From Sporosarcina globispora (lineage in GTDB: Bacteria > Bacillota > Bacilli > Bacillales > Cytobacillaceae): a DNA stretch of 64,000 nt. Positions 7,432 through 16,804 of this stretch are shown here, piece by piece. The DNA lies in NCBI RefSeq assembly GCF_001274725.1, contig NZ_LGUF01000007.1, positions 768,001 to 832,000 on the forward strand, given 5' to 3'. Under the pieces are notes generated by a model that ran no database searches, was not told the DNA's origin, and saw only the letters and a list, made by a program, of their open reading frames with translations. Position 1 is the stretch's first letter, and each line of letters begins with the position of its first letter. The position numbers were made by a program, and so were the translations under genes.

Positions 7432-9501
7432 TCACGAAGCCCACCGAAATAGTTTCTTATACCAAGGTGTCTCCGGCTTCTGTTCAGGCTGCTCAGTTTT
7501 TATCTCTTCTTTGTGGTTCAGGTGGTCTGTACAGTATTCCGCTGGCTCTGTTCCTTCTGCAAAGTAGGTAAGACGCTTGACAGGGCAGTTTTCCCCGGCA
7601 ATTTTTCCGTTGGCTGGGTCAATGTAGACGCCGACTGTGTCTTTTGGCGCTTTAAATTCTTTGGCCGGTTTTCCTTTATGGGCTTCTTCCATGAACCGGA
7701 TCCAAATATTTTTGGCATACGTCTTTTCAACGGTATTGGTGATGACCTGGCCTTTGTCATAGCCCGTCCATACAGCTGTAACAAGCTGCGGTGTAAAGCC
7801 GGCCATCCAGCTGTCTGTTTCGGTAGAACCGGACTTGCCTGCGTATGGGCGGGTCATGTCGTTGATGACTGTGCTTCCAGTAACCTGAGCATAGCCATTC
7901 AGCTTCCGGTCAAAAATTCCCGTCATCATATGGGTCATCACGAATGCAAGGTCAGGCTTCAGAATCTTCATCTGGGATGGCTCCTGCTCATAGATGACTT
8001 CGCCTTTATGGTTTTCCACGCGTTTAATCAGTACCGGCGATACCTTTTTTCCGCCATTCGCAAACATGCTGTAGGCGTTCGCCAGCTCAATGACTCTCAT
8101 GCCGGATGTGCCGAGTGCAAGTGAAGGCACCTTCGCCATTTTAGAAGTGATGCCAAATTTCTTGGCTGTATTGACGAGCGTCTCCTCTCCTAAAAATAAA
8201 TGGGTTTTCACCGCATAGACATTATCAGATAGAGCAAGGGCCTGTGCCATTGTAATTTCGCCATCTGCATATTTGCTGTTGAAGTTATGTGGTGTGTAAT
8301 CCGACGTGCCGTCCTCGAAACGGAATGTTGTCTGTTCGCTTCGGATTGGAGTGGAAGGGGTGAAGCCCTGCTCCAATGCCGCGTAGTACAGAAGCGGCTT
8401 TATCGTTGAACCGGGCTGCCTGACTGCCTGGACTGCCCTGTTAAAGGGGCTTTCCTCATAATTCCGGCCCCCGACCATCGCTTTGACATAGCCGTTTTTC
8501 GGATTCATGGCAACGACTCCGACTTGAATCTCCGAGTCTTTAGAAATCAGCTTGTCTACTGTTTCTTCCGCGATTTCCTGTTCCTTTAGATTCAAAGTGG
8601 TATAAACCTTCAATCCGCCCAATTCAATGGTCCTGTCATCCAATTTCAGCTGTGTTTTTAGGGCATTGCGGACTGCAGCCTGGAAGTAAGGGGCTGTTTT
8701 AGCTCCTGGATGCATGTGCTCACCAACCAGTTCAAGCTCCTCCGCCGCAGCAAGGTCTGCTTCTTTTTGGCTGATCAGCCCGTTTTTAACCATCGTTTGC
8801 AGAATTACCTTTTGCCGCTGTTCTGCTTTCTCTGCCGATGCAAATGGCGAGTAGATGCCTGGCCCTTTTGGAATGCCGGATAAAATCGAAGCCTCAGCCA
8901 ATGTCAGCTCACTTGCGTTTTTTCCGAAATAGAATTGGCTTGCCGCCTGAGCGCCATAAGCCCCATTGCCGTAATAAATCGTATTTAAATAGCCTTCCAG
9001 AATTTCCTTCTTCGTATAGTTCATTTCAAGCCTGATGGTGTAGAATGCTTCAAGCAATTTCCGCTTCCAGGTTTTTTCGTGCTCAAGAAACAGGTTACGG
9101 GCATACTGCTGGCTGATGGTACTGGCTCCCTGAACTTTGGCCATTGCTTTAAGATCGGCCAGTGCAGCCCCAGCAATTCTTTTATAGTCAAAACCATTGT
9201 GCTCGAAAAAATTCTTATCCTCAATCGAAACCGTCGCATCAACCAAATGCGGGCTGATGTCTTCAAGAGGTGCCCAATAGCGTTTTTGACCGTTGTGGCT
9301 TTCCCCAATGACCGTGCCGTCATCTGAGAAAAATAAAGTCGATTGCGGAACGGCGAGCGGCGGCGGACCCAATATTTTGGCATATACCACGATGCCTCCG
9401 ATTATAACTGCAGTTAAAGCTATTCCTATTAAGCTAATAATGAGAACCGCCCGCAAATATTTCATCGTTTTTCGAAAACGCTGATCTGTCATTAATTCCA
9501 A
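7432..9501 (-). CDS. pbpG: Class A penicillin-binding protein (PBP 2d type)
   Basis: A 689-residue bifunctional peptidoglycan synthase, matching B. subtilis PbpG (YwhE), which takes part in spore peptidoglycan synthesis. One N-terminal membrane anchor (about 16-46) is followed by the glycosyltransferase domain (SIEDKNFFEHNGFDY, catalytic Glu about 94; QGASTISQQ). The transpeptidase domain has RQPGSTIKPL (Ser about 365), SDN and KSGST. The frame stays open to 9543, but I place the start at TTG 9501. AGGGGGGTG lies 6 bases upstream, and the resulting Met-Glu-Leu-Met start aligns with the B. subtilis protein. No sigma-F/G promoter could be called with certainty. Confidence 0.92.
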   Translation of the reverse strand: MELMTDQRFRKTMKYLRAVLIISLIGIALTAVIIGGIVVYAKILGPPPLAVPQSTLFFSDDGTVIGESHNGQKRYWAPLEDISPHLVDATVSIEDKNFFEHNGFDYKRIAGAALADLKAMAKVQGASTISQQYARNLFLEHEKTWKRKLLEAFYTIRLEMNYTKKEILEGYLNTIYYGNGAYGAQAASQFYFGKNASELTLAEASILSGIPKGPGIYSPFASAEKAEQRQKVILQTMVKNGLISQKEADLAAAEELELVGEHMHPGAKTAPYFQAAVRNALKTQLKLDDRTIELGGLKVYTTLNLKEQEIAEETVDKLISKDSEIQVGVVAMNPKNGYVKAMVGGRNYEESPFNRAVQAVRQPGSTIKPLLYYAALEQGFTPSTPIRSEQTTFRFEDGTSDYTPHNFNSKYADGEITMAQALALSDNVYAVKTHLFLGEETLVNTAKKFGITSKMAKVPSLALGTSGMRVIELANAYSMFANGGKKVSPVLIKRVENHKGEVIYEQEPSQMKILKPDLAFVMTHMMTGIFDRKLNGYAQVTGSTVINDMTRPYAGKSGSTETDSWMAGFTPQLVTAVWTGYDKGQVITNTVEKTYAKNIWIRFMEEAHKGKPAKEFKAPKDTVGVYIDPANGKIAGENCPVKRLTYFAEGTEPAEYCTDHLNHKEEIKTEQPEQKPETPWYKKLFRWAS

Positions 9502-9616
9502 GTCTGACACCCCCCTGATTCTTTCTAAAAATAAAATAAACATAAGTACATATCTTCAGTATTAAAAAAACAGGGCGATTTTAAACATCTTTCTCTATTA
9601 ATAAGTGAAATTTTTC

Positions 9617-9644
9617 TTGCAATTTTGCTAGATTCATCTATACT
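9617..9644 (+). promoter_or_regulatory. Sigma-A promoter of speE-speB
   Basis: TTGCAA (9617-9622), 16-bp spacer, TATACT (9639-9644), about 105 bp before the speE start. Confidence 0.6.
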
Positions 9645-9749
9645 TTTTCTGTGTTTGTTATTTGCATGTTAGGGAAGTATAAAAGATGAAAATGCTTTTT
9701 GCTGCTCTTCAGTGATAATTCATTTTTTTATGGAAGGATTGATTTAAGA

Positions 9750-10577
9750 ATGGGACTTTGGTTTACAGAGAAACAAACTGAGAACTTCGGCATTACGATG
9801 AAGGTGAAGCGTACTTTACATACAGAACAGACAGAATTCCAGAAGCTTGATATGGTTGAAACAGAAGAGTGGGGCAATATGCTTCTGCTTGACGACATGG
9901 TTATGACTTCAATCAAGGATGAGTTTGTGTACCATGAGATGGTTGCACATATTCCTTTGTTCACACATCCAAACCCTGAAAACGTTCTTGTAGTAGGCGG
10001 CGGTGACGGCGGCGTTATCCGTGAAGTCCTTAAGCACCCAAGCGTGAAAAAGGCGACTCTTGTTGATATCGATGGAAAGGTAATTGAGTACTCAAAGAAA
10101 TTCCTTCCTGAGATTGCAGGCAAGCTCGATGATCCTCGCGTTGATGTACAAGTTGGCGATGGATTTATGCACATCGCGGAAAGTGAAAACGAATATGACG
10201 TGATCATGGTTGATTCAACTGAGCCAGTTGGGCCTGCTGTAAATCTTTTCACTAAAGGCTTCTATGCGGGAATTTCCAAGGCTCTAAAAGAAGACGGCAT
10301 CTTTGTTGCCCAGTCTGATAATCCTTGGTTCAAAGCAGACCTAATCCGCAACGTACAGCGCGATGTTAAAGAAATTTTTCCAATCACCCGCCTGTACATT
10401 GCGAACATTCCTACTTACCCAAGCGGCATGTGGGCGTTCACAATCGGATCTAAAAAATACGATCCATTAGAAGTAAGTGAAGATCGCTTCCATGAAATCG
10501 AAACAAAATACTATACTAAAGAATTGCATAAAGCGGCGTTTGTATTGCCGAAATTCGTTGCAGATTTAGTGAAGTAA
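9750..10577 (+). CDS. speE: Spermidine synthase (polyamine aminopropyltransferase)
   Basis: A 275-residue enzyme that transfers an aminopropyl group from decarboxylated SAM to putrescine. The family core is clear: [33 protein letters not shown] and [14 protein letters not shown]. The start is ATG 9750 (MGLWFTEKQ), 11 bases after AAGGA; the frame is open further upstream, but that extension has no support. It precedes speB by 60 bp, as in B. subtilis, and the pair makes spermidine from agmatine. Confidence 0.96.
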   Translation: MGLWFTEKQTENFGITMKVKRTLHTEQTEFQKLDMVETEEWGNMLLLDDMVMTSIKDEFVYHEMVAHIPLFTHPNPENVLVVGGGDGGVIREVLKHPSVKKATLVDIDGKVIEYSKKFLPEIAGKLDDPRVDVQVGDGFMHIAESENEYDVIMVDSTEPVGPAVNLFTKGFYAGISKALKEDGIFVAQSDNPWFKADLIRNVQRDVKEIFPITRLYIANIPTYPSGMWAFTIGSKKYDPLEVSEDRFHEIETKYYTKELHKAAFVLPKFVADLVK

Positions 10578-10583
10578 TGGACA

Positions 10584-10603
10584 GGCTGCTTTTGAAAGCA
10601 GCC
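10584..10603 (+). terminator. Intercistronic hairpin between speE and speB
   Basis: GGCTGCTTT (10584-10592) pairs with AAAGCAGCC (10595-10603), followed only by TTCTCG. It is probably a partial terminator or an mRNA-stabilising hairpin, since speB has no separate promoter that I can see. Confidence 0.5.
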
Positions 10604-10637
10604 TTCTCGAATACATACAAAGTGAGGGATGACCTTG

Positions 10638-11510
10638 GTGCGTTTTGACGAAGCATACTCAGGCAATGTGTTTATTAAAAGCCATCCTAGTTACGAGGAA
10701 AGTGAAGCGGTCATTTATGGAATGCCGATGGACTGGACGGTCAGCTATCGTCCGGGATCGCGTTTCGGCCCTGCCCGCATTCGCGAGGTGTCCATCGGGC
10801 TTGAAGAGTACAGCCCATATCTGGACCGCGAGCTGGAAGAAGTAAAGTATTATGATGCAGGCGATATTCCGCTGCCATTCGGAAATCCGCAAAAAAGCAT
10901 CGATATGATTGAAGAGTTTATCGATCAGCTTTTGGCTGAAGGTAAATTTCCGCTTGGCATGGGCGGAGAGCATTTGGTTTCATGGCCTGTCATTAAAGCC
11001 ATGTATAAAAAATATCCGGATTTAGCGATTATCCATATGGATGCCCATACCGATCTACGTGAGAATTATGAAGGGGAGCCATTATCCCACTCTACGCCAA
11101 TCCGTAAAGCTGCTGATTTGATCGGGCCAGGAAATGTGTATTCTTTTGGAATCCGTTCCGGTATGAAAGAAGAGTTCCAGTGGGCGAAGGAAGTTGGCAT
11201 GCATATTTCAAAATTTGAAGTGCATAAGCCGCTGAAAGACATTCTTCCAAAACTTGCAGGACGTCCGGTATATGTAACAATTGATATTGATGTTTTGGAT
11301 CCTGCCCACGCGCCGGGAACAGGCACAGTAGACGCAGGCGGCATTACATCAAGAGAGCTTCTTGCTTCTATCCATGAAATTGCCCATTCAGATGTAAAGG
11401 TGGTTGGAGCTGACCTTGTCGAGGTTGCGCCAATCTATGATCACTCTGAACAAACTGCGAATACAGCAAGCAAACTGATCCGTGAAATGATTCTTGGATG
11501 GGTTAAATAA
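10638..11510 (+). CDS. speB: Agmatinase
   Basis: A 290-residue ureohydrolase that splits agmatine to putrescine and urea using two Mn ions. The metal motifs are visible: GGEHLVSWP, HMDAHTDLRENY and TIDIDVLDPAHAPGTG. The start is GTG 10638 (RFDEAYSGN), with GAGGG about 9 bases upstream. It matches the start and length of B. subtilis SpeB better than the ATG at 10629, which sits right on the SD. It supplies putrescine to SpeE in the same operon. Confidence 0.95.
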   Translation: MRFDEAYSGNVFIKSHPSYEESEAVIYGMPMDWTVSYRPGSRFGPARIREVSIGLEEYSPYLDRELEEVKYYDAGDIPLPFGNPQKSIDMIEEFIDQLLAEGKFPLGMGGEHLVSWPVIKAMYKKYPDLAIIHMDAHTDLRENYEGEPLSHSTPIRKAADLIGPGNVYSFGIRSGMKEEFQWAKEVGMHISKFEVHKPLKDILPKLAGRPVYVTIDIDVLDPAHAPGTGTVDAGGITSRELLASIHEIAHSDVKVVGADLVEVAPIYDHSEQTANTASKLIREMILGWVK

Positions 11511-11543
11511 AAAAAAGCGGGGACTGCGGTCTCCGCTTTTTTT
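11511..11543 (+). terminator. Terminator of speE-speB
   Basis: AGCGGGGAC pairs with GGTCTCCGCT around TGC, followed by seven T. Confidence 0.85.
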
Positions 11544-11557
11544 CGTCTGTCACCTCC

Positions 11558-11586
11558 TTGCACTTTCACCAGCGAGTATTTATACT
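11558..11586 (+). promoter_or_regulatory. Sigma-A promoter of ywiB-argS
   Basis: TTGCAC (11558-11563), 17-bp spacer, TATACT (11581-11586). Confidence 0.7.
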
Positions 11587-11624
11587 TATATAGTTATAGA
11601 CAAGATGAAAAGGATGTGTTGCCG

Positions 11625-12077
11625 TTGTCGAGTCGCTCAGCGGAACAAATGCCTGTGAAGATTAATGTGAAGACAGATATTCGCAAGCTTGGCAGCAAAG
11701 AGACTTTTGAATTGACTGCTTTTGGCCGATACTATAAAAAAGATTCTGCCCGTTTCCTCCAGTATGATGAAGTGATGGAAGAGGGAACAGTAAAGACGAT
11801 CATAAAAATGTCCGACGCAGACGGGCTGATTTTACGAAGCGGCGCCGTGAAGATGAGGCTCCCTTTTAGAATGAATAAAAAGCTCCGCGGCAGCTATGAG
11901 ACGCCATATGGAGTGTTTGAGATGGGCACGGTAACAAAACGGATGGTCCATCAATATGATGACGAATCTGGTGAAGGTTCGATAGACATTTTATACGATC
12001 TGAAAATGCAGGGATCCCAGGCAGGTACATACCATTTGGCGATTACGTTTGAGGAGGAGAACAATGAACATAGTTGA
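11625..12077 (+). CDS. ywiB: DUF1934 family beta-barrel protein YwiB
   Basis: A roughly 150-residue protein of the DUF1934/YwiB family, which has a small calycin-like beta-barrel and no known ligand. Recognisable parts are [20 protein letters not shown] and [14 protein letters not shown]. The best start is TTG 11625, about 9 bases after AAAAGGATG; GTG 11616 and TTG 11619 are weaker options. The 3' end overlaps the argS start by 14 bp, so the two genes are translationally coupled. The ywiB-argS pair is conserved in Bacillus. Confidence 0.8.
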   Translation: MSSRSAEQMPVKINVKTDIRKLGSKETFELTAFGRYYKKDSARFLQYDEVMEEGTVKTIIKMSDADGLILRSGAVKMRLPFRMNKKLRGSYETPYGVFEMGTVTKRMVHQYDDESGEGSIDILYDLKMQGSQAGTYHLAITFEEENNEHS

Positions 12078-13731
12078 GCAGGTGCAAAGCAAATTAAAGC
12101 AGGAAATTAAGGATGCGGTTGTAAAGGCAGGGCTGGCATCTGAAGAACAGATTCCGGATGTTATTCTTGAAATCCCAAAGGAAAAGGCACATGGAGATTA
12201 TTCTACCAACATGGCGATGCAGCTGGCGCGTGTAGCGAAAAAGGCGCCAAGAATGATTGCAGAAGATCTAATTGCTCATTTTGACAGCTCAAAGGCTTCA
12301 ATTGAAAAAATTGAAATCGCGGGCCCGGGCTTCGTTAATTTTTATATGAATAATTCTTATTTGACTGACCTGATTCCGTCCGTTCTGGAAGCGGGGGATA
12401 AATACGGAAAAACAACTGTCGGAAACAACCAAAAGATTCAGGTGGAGTTTGTATCTGCGAATCCGACAGGGGACTTGCATTTAGGGCATGCCCGCGGTGC
12501 AGCAGTTGGGGACTCACTATGCAATATTTTAGATAAAGCTGGCTATGATGTATCCCGTGAGTACTATATCAATGATGCCGGCAACCAGATCAACAATCTG
12601 GCCCTTTCGGTTGAAGCGCGTTATTTCCAGGCTCTTGGCCTTGATAAAGAAATGCCGGCAGACGGCTACCAGGGGGAAGACATCATTGGCATCGGCAAAA
12701 AGCTGGCGGAAGAGTTCGGAGATAAGTATGTAAAAGCGGATGAAAAAGAGCGTTTTGACTTTTTCCGTGAATACGGCCTGAAATATGAGATGGCAAAGCT
12801 GAAGCAGGATCTCGAAGATTTCCGCGTTCCATTTGATGTGTGGTATTCTGAGACTTCCCTTTACCATAACGGAAAAATCGAAAAAGCCCTTCAAACGCTA
12901 AAGGATAATGGCCACATTTACGAAGAAGAGGGGGCAACATGGTTCCGTTCGACAACGTTCGGTGATGATAAAGACCGTGTGCTTATCAAAAATGATGGCT
13001 CGTTTACGTATTTGACTCCAGATATCGCTTACCATAAAGACAAGCTTGATAGAGGCTTTGAAAAACTGATCAACATCTGGGGTGCTGACCACCATGGCTA
13101 TATTCCGCGCATGAAGGCAGCCATCCAGGCGCTTGGATATGACCGTGAGGCGCTTGAAGTTGAAATCATTCAGCTGGTTCATTTGTACAAAAACGGTGAA
13201 AAAATGAAGATGAGCAAACGTACCGGTAAAGCGGTAACGATGCGTGACCTTGTGGAAGAAGTAGGATTGGACGCAACACGCTATTTCTTCGCGATGAGAA
13301 GCGCGGATACACATCTTGATTTCGACCTTGATCTGGCTGTATCACAATCTAATGAAAACCCTGTTTATTATGCGCAGTACGCACACGCGCGTATTTCCAG
13401 CATCCTGCGCCAGGGTGAAGAGCAGGGTATGACTGCCGAAGCTGCAGACTACTCTCTGATTCAGGCTGAAAAGGAAATCGATGTTCTGAAGAAAATCGGC
13501 GAATTCCCGCAGGCTGTCGGGGAAGCTGCGCAAAAGCGCATGCCGCACAGAATCACGAACTATATTTATGAACTGGCTTCTTCTTTCCACAGCTTCTATA
13601 ATGCTGAAAAAGTATTAGATGCGGAAAATCCGGAAAGAACCAAGGCCCGTCTGGCACTGATTAAAGCGGTGCAGACTACTTTGAAGAACGCACTGGAATT
13701 AATTGGCGTATCTGCTCCGGAAAAAATGTAA
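12064..13731 (+). CDS. argS: Arginyl-tRNA synthetase
   Basis: A 555-residue class I synthetase that charges tRNA-Arg. The HIGH-type motif is [20 protein letters not shown], the KMSKS-type motif is [14 protein letters not shown], and the C-terminal DALR anticodon-binding domain begins near [13 protein letters not shown]. The N-terminal Arg-specific domain (residues 1-90) is complete. ATG 12064 is preceded by GAGGAGGAG inside the ywiB end. No T-box leader is seen. Confidence 0.97.
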   Translation: MNIVEQVQSKLKQEIKDAVVKAGLASEEQIPDVILEIPKEKAHGDYSTNMAMQLARVAKKAPRMIAEDLIAHFDSSKASIEKIEIAGPGFVNFYMNNSYLTDLIPSVLEAGDKYGKTTVGNNQKIQVEFVSANPTGDLHLGHARGAAVGDSLCNILDKAGYDVSREYYINDAGNQINNLALSVEARYFQALGLDKEMPADGYQGEDIIGIGKKLAEEFGDKYVKADEKERFDFFREYGLKYEMAKLKQDLEDFRVPFDVWYSETSLYHNGKIEKALQTLKDNGHIYEEEGATWFRSTTFGDDKDRVLIKNDGSFTYLTPDIAYHKDKLDRGFEKLINIWGADHHGYIPRMKAAIQALGYDREALEVEIIQLVHLYKNGEKMKMSKRTGKAVTMRDLVEEVGLDATRYFFAMRSADTHLDFDLDLAVSQSNENPVYYAQYAHARISSILRQGEEQGMTAEAADYSLIQAEKEIDVLKKIGEFPQAVGEAAQKRMPHRITNYIYELASSFHSFYNAEKVLDAENPERTKARLALIKAVQTTLKNALELIGVSAPEKM

Positions 13732-13736
13732 AACGA

Positions 13737-13768
13737 AAGCTGGCACTTATTTGGTGCCGGCTTTTTTC
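13737..13768 (+). terminator. Terminator of argS
   Basis: AAGCTGGCAC pairs with GTGCCGGCTT around a TTATTTG loop, followed by T6. Confidence 0.85.
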
Positions 13769-13858
13769 ATGTTTTAGACGAAAAAGGGGAAGCTAAATGC
13801 ATATGTTTAAGGTAATAGTTAAACTGGTAAAACATAGTAAGCTGTTTAGGAGGGTCTC

Positions 13859-14038
13859 ATGAAAATCGTTCTTTTATCTATTCTCACCGGATTCGCAGTC
13901 GGATTTATCTTTGCTTTCATGAAGCTGCCGATTCCCGCACCGCCAGCGCTTCCTGGCATCATGGGCATTGTCGGCATTTACCTTGGATTTAAAGCGTACG
14001 AAGCGGTTTTGCCCTGGCTGCAGGGGATATTGAGATAG
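13859..14038 (+). CDS. XapX-domain small membrane protein
   Basis: A 59-residue protein starting at ATG 13859 after AGGAGGG (13848-13854). Two hydrophobic helices flank KLPIPAPPALPGIMGIVGIY, the signature of the XapX domain (DUF1427). Function is unknown; the family appears as short inner-membrane proteins. It has its own SD and terminator, so it is a real monocistronic gene although it is short. Confidence 0.85.
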   Translation: MKIVLLSILTGFAVGFIFAFMKLPIPAPPALPGIMGIVGIYLGFKAYEAVLPWLQGILR

Positions 14039-14068
14039 GATGTCCTGAATTAAGGGCATCCTTTTTTT
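14038..14068 (+). terminator. Terminator of the XapX gene
   Basis: GGATGTCC (14038-14045) pairs with GGGCATCC (14054-14061), with one G-U pair, followed by T7. The first stem base is the last base of the stop codon. Confidence 0.85.
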
Positions 14069-14085
14069 GTCTAAATGTGAACTTT

Positions 14086-14200
14086 GCAAACAAACATTAA
14101 AAACCTGCTAACAAATAGGTGAATTTTGCAAACAAACCCTGTAAATCAGCAAATAAATCAGTCAAACCAGCAAACAAATCAAATCAATTCCGCATTTTAC
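14086..14200 (+). repeat. Phased array 3: five units GCAAACAAA at exactly 21 bp
   Basis: Units start at 14086, 14107, 14128, 14149 and 14170: GCAAACAAA, GCTAACAAA, GCAAACAAA, GCAAATAAA, GCAAACAAA. A degenerate sixth copy, GCATTTTAC, starts at 14192. Because 21 is a multiple of three, the array reads as a false seven-residue repeat (ANKS type) in front of the exporter gene. Confidence 0.85.
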
Positions 14201-14253
14201 AAACGGACGAGCATATCATGATAGAAACCCTGCTGGAAAGGACATGCTCGCTC

Positions 14254-15156
14254 ATGAAGCCTCAATTTGCAGCCTCTCTTTATGCAACCATTTCAATCAG
14301 TTTTTGGGGAGTTTCTTTTGTCTCCACCAAAGCTGTATTGGATAAGCTGGACCCTTATACTTTAATCATGCTCCGGTTTGCCATCGGGGCGGCTTTTCTG
14401 CTTCTATTACTCTTGCTGAAAAGATATCCTCTCCAGATTCCGCTCAAATTTATTCCCCATTTAGTTGTTCTCGGTGTTCTTGGTGTGTTCATCCATCAAG
14501 TCATCCAGGTGTCAGCCTTAGAGACCATCGACGCCTCCTCTGCCGGGTGGATTATTTCTTTTTCACCTGTATTTACCGTGCTGCTTTCCATGATCTTCCT
14601 TAATGAAAAATTGACATTCGTTAAGACACTTGGCATCATTACTGCCATTTCCGGCGTGCTCATGGTAACGGGAGCGAGAAGCGGACAGTCGGTGGGATTT
14701 GCTTTGAATATAGGGTATTTTCTAATGATCCTAAGTACGCTAAATTGGGCCATATATTCGATTTTGGTGAGAAAACTTAATATTACGCTGCCTTCTCTTG
14801 TGGTGACCTTTTATATGAGTTTGCTTGGCTGCCTCTTGACCATTCCATTTTTAATGAGAGAAAGAGGGTGGGAGAAGTTTCATCTGTTAACGGGTGCTGA
14901 ATGGGCCCATATTCTGTTTCTGGGCATATTTGTGTCAGGGATTGGCTACTGGTACTGGTCCAAGGCACTCGAGGTTTTGGAGGCTTCCAAGGTATCGATG
15001 TTTATTTATATGGAACCGCTTTTTACCTTTATAGCGGCCATTCTATTGCTTCGTGAAAAAATTTTCTTCATAAGCATCATGGGCGGAATCATAATTATAA
15101 TTGGAGTGATCATGGTGAATGGTCAGATGAAGCACTTTTCATGGAGGAAACGATAA
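14254..15156 (+). CDS. DMT superfamily EamA-type transporter
   Basis: A roughly 300-residue membrane protein with ten predicted transmembrane helices in two EamA repeats (GVSFVSTKAVLDKLDPYTL; NWAIYSILVRKLN). The substrate cannot be told from sequence. The frame is open from 14119, but that stretch is array 3. I prefer ATG 14254 (KPQFAASLY), with GGAAAGGA upstream; ATG 14218 is the alternative. CGAGCAT (14209-14215) and ATGCTCG (14244-14250) form an inverted repeat spanning the putative SD and could limit its access. It is followed 26 bp later by the dioxygenase-like gene. Confidence 0.8.
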   Translation: MKPQFAASLYATISISFWGVSFVSTKAVLDKLDPYTLIMLRFAIGAAFLLLLLLLKRYPLQIPLKFIPHLVVLGVLGVFIHQVIQVSALETIDASSAGWIISFSPVFTVLLSMIFLNEKLTFVKTLGIITAISGVLMVTGARSGQSVGFALNIGYFLMILSTLNWAIYSILVRKLNITLPSLVVTFYMSLLGCLLTIPFLMRERGWEKFHLLTGAEWAHILFLGIFVSGIGYWYWSKALEVLEASKVSMFIYMEPLFTFIAAILLLREKIFFISIMGGIIIIIGVIMVNGQMKHFSWRKR

Positions 15157-15182
15157 TCCATATTTGAAGGGGGAGTCGTTTA

Positions 15183-15731
15183 ATGGAACTGCTGGACCGG
15201 TTTAAAAACAATCTGGACTCATTGAAATCACCTTCTGCCGAAGAACTTAGAAAGGCTCTGGCATCGCTTGATATCAAGCTCGAGGATCTGCTTGCGTACT
15301 TGCAGCCGGCAGATGGAAAACCCTATTACCGCAAGCTGCTCTACCAGAATGACGAAGTGGAGCTGCTCGTCATGAACTGGTCGGATATTGAATGCGCACC
15401 GCATGATCATGGAAACTCAAAGGGATGGATTCAAGTGTTAAATGGAGATTCGGAAAACACCGTTTTTGAAGTGAAGGAAGGCGTCCCAAATGAGCTGTTT
15501 ACAGAGGTAAAGTCCAAAGGCTTCTTCTTTTTTGCCCCCCAAAATGGGGTGCACAAAATGAAGAGTACAGGCAGGGAAAACCTTGTCACTCTGCATCTTT
15601 ATTCACCGCCGATTACAGGAATGAAGGTATACGATCTGCAAAAATGTGCTGCCTGTATAGTCTCTGAAGACTGTGGGGCCTGGTGGCCTGAGGGTTTGAG
15701 GCAGAAAGTGAAGGAGATACAGTTAAAATAA
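15183..15731 (+). CDS. Cysteine dioxygenase family cupin (YubC-like)
   Basis: A 182-residue protein. The thiol-dioxygenase iron ligands are visible as CAPHDHGNSKGW (His74, His76) and NGVHKM (His124), followed by LHLYSPPITGMKVYD. Such enzymes oxidise cysteine or a related thiol to a sulfinate. Four extra cysteines lie near the C-terminus (KCAACIVSEDCG plus Cys71). SD GGGGGAG lies upstream. It is likely cotranscribed with the preceding exporter, which suggests, as inference only, that the pair handles a sulfur compound. Confidence 0.8.
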   Translation: MELLDRFKNNLDSLKSPSAEELRKALASLDIKLEDLLAYLQPADGKPYYRKLLYQNDEVELLVMNWSDIECAPHDHGNSKGWIQVLNGDSENTVFEVKEGVPNELFTEVKSKGFFFFAPQNGVHKMKSTGRENLVTLHLYSPPITGMKVYDLQKCAACIVSEDCGAWWPEGLRQKVKEIQLK

Positions 15732-15734
15732 AGG

Positions 15735-15760
15735 GGCGTTCCCAGTGGGGAACGCCTTCA
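15735..15760 (+). terminator. Terminator of the exporter-dioxygenase operon
   Basis: GGCGTTCCC (15735-15743) pairs with GGGAACGCC (15748-15756), followed by TTCATT, a weak T run. Confidence 0.6.
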
Positions 15761-15790
15761 TTACGAATGACAAACTTCGGACCTAGATAA

Positions 15791-15822
15791 CTGTCTAGCT
15801 GGGCGCCTCCGTTTTTCTTATT
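15791..15822. repeat. Repeat family A, copy 3 (internally deleted; supplies uvsE stop)
   Basis: CTGTCTAGCTGGGCGCCTCC followed by TTTTTCTTATT is the two ends of family A with the middle lost. The right end TTTTCTTATT (15813-15822) contains the uvsE stop codon, at the same place in the element as for rsfA. Confidence 0.7.
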
Positions 15823-16774
15823 TCCATTCTACCTCCGCCCCGCCAATCCTTTTCACCCCGCGGATGCTGCTGATGTCCTCAGTCAGCTTAAGCGCAGCCT
15901 TGTCCTTTGCTTTGGCTTCAATCATAAAATCCACATCGCGGTTAAAGGTTTTTAGCATATCGAGAAGCGGCCTGATAAAGTCAAGCTCGACATAGTCGGC
16001 ATGGGACCGGAAGGCTTTTTCCGATTTGGGCGAGGAAATATGAATTTTCGGCTTGAGTCCTGTTTTTTCCCATGTCTGAAAAATCTCTGCAAGCAGCTCA
16101 TCCAGCGGGCGGGTGCTGAGATTTGCCATATGGTGGTGATAATCGAACAGAAGAGGGATGTTTTCCTTTTGGCAGGCCAGGAGAGTTTCATCCGCATTAT
16201 AGGTTTTATCATCATTTTCGAGTGTCATTTGCTCCTTAATATGATACGGCAGCATTTTTAGGTTTTCATGGAAACGGCCAATGGTCGCTAGCTTGTCCCC
16301 ATAAGCCCCGCCAATATGGATATTGATGATGCTTTCTTTTTCCACGCCCATGGCCTCGAACATCCGGTAATGGTATTCCATATCCTTGATTGCATTCCTA
16401 GTTACATCTTCACGAGCAGAAGTGAAAAGGGTGAACTGATTGGGGTGAAAGCTGACCCGAAGCCTATATTTTTTTATCAAGTCGCCAATTTCTAGCCATT
16501 CCTCCTTAAAGGGGGTGACAAAATCCCATAAAACCTCCGGATGTGTGGCGAGAGGAACAATAGAGCTTGAAAGGCGATACAGCTGGATTTCATGTGCAAT
16601 ATTAAAATAAAGCATTCTTAACGTATTTTGCAGATTCACCGCTGTGACGGCCTTCAGCTTTTCCAGCCTTTCTTCCTCAGGCATCTGCTGATAGCGCGTA
16701 AAAGTTAACGTTCTGGCAGGGGATGCCTCCCACAAACTGATGGCATGGGAAACATAGCCCAGTCTGATTTTCAT
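15818..16774 (-). CDS. uvsE: UV damage endonuclease
   Basis: A 318-residue TIM-barrel nuclease of the UVDE family that nicks 5' of UV photoproducts. Family features are KIRLGYVSHAISLWEASP at the start, FHPNQFTLFTS, IINIHIGGAYGDK and LLFDYHHHMANL, which hold the metal-binding His, Glu and Asp residues. B. subtilis YwjD is the orthologue and acts in spore DNA repair. ATG lies after AAGGTG. It is 30 bp downstream of the cls-type gene, forming an operon on this strand. The stop codon lies in a repeat A end. Confidence 0.92.
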   Translation of the reverse strand: MKIRLGYVSHAISLWEASPARTLTFTRYQQMPEEERLEKLKAVTAVNLQNTLRMLYFNIAHEIQLYRLSSSIVPLATHPEVLWDFVTPFKEEWLEIGDLIKKYRLRVSFHPNQFTLFTSAREDVTRNAIKDMEYHYRMFEAMGVEKESIINIHIGGAYGDKLATIGRFHENLKMLPYHIKEQMTLENDDKTYNADETLLACQKENIPLLFDYHHHMANLSTRPLDELLAEIFQTWEKTGLKPKIHISSPKSEKAFRSHADYVELDFIRPLLDMLKTFNRDVDFMIEAKAKDKAALKLTEDISSIRGVKRIGGAEVEWK

Positions 16775-16804
16775 TTTGCAGCACCTTCTTTATGCTGGTC
16801 CCCT

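Noticed and set aside
9501..9543. ATG start of pbpG at 9543
   Set aside because: The SD (AGGGGGGTG) lies downstream of it, and the TTG at 9501 gives the N-terminus that aligns with B. subtilis PbpG.
14119..14217. N-terminal extension of the EamA exporter with ANKS repeats
   Set aside because: It is the translation of array 3, whose 21-bp period happens to keep frame. No SD precedes its first ATG, and EamA proteins begin directly with a membrane helix.
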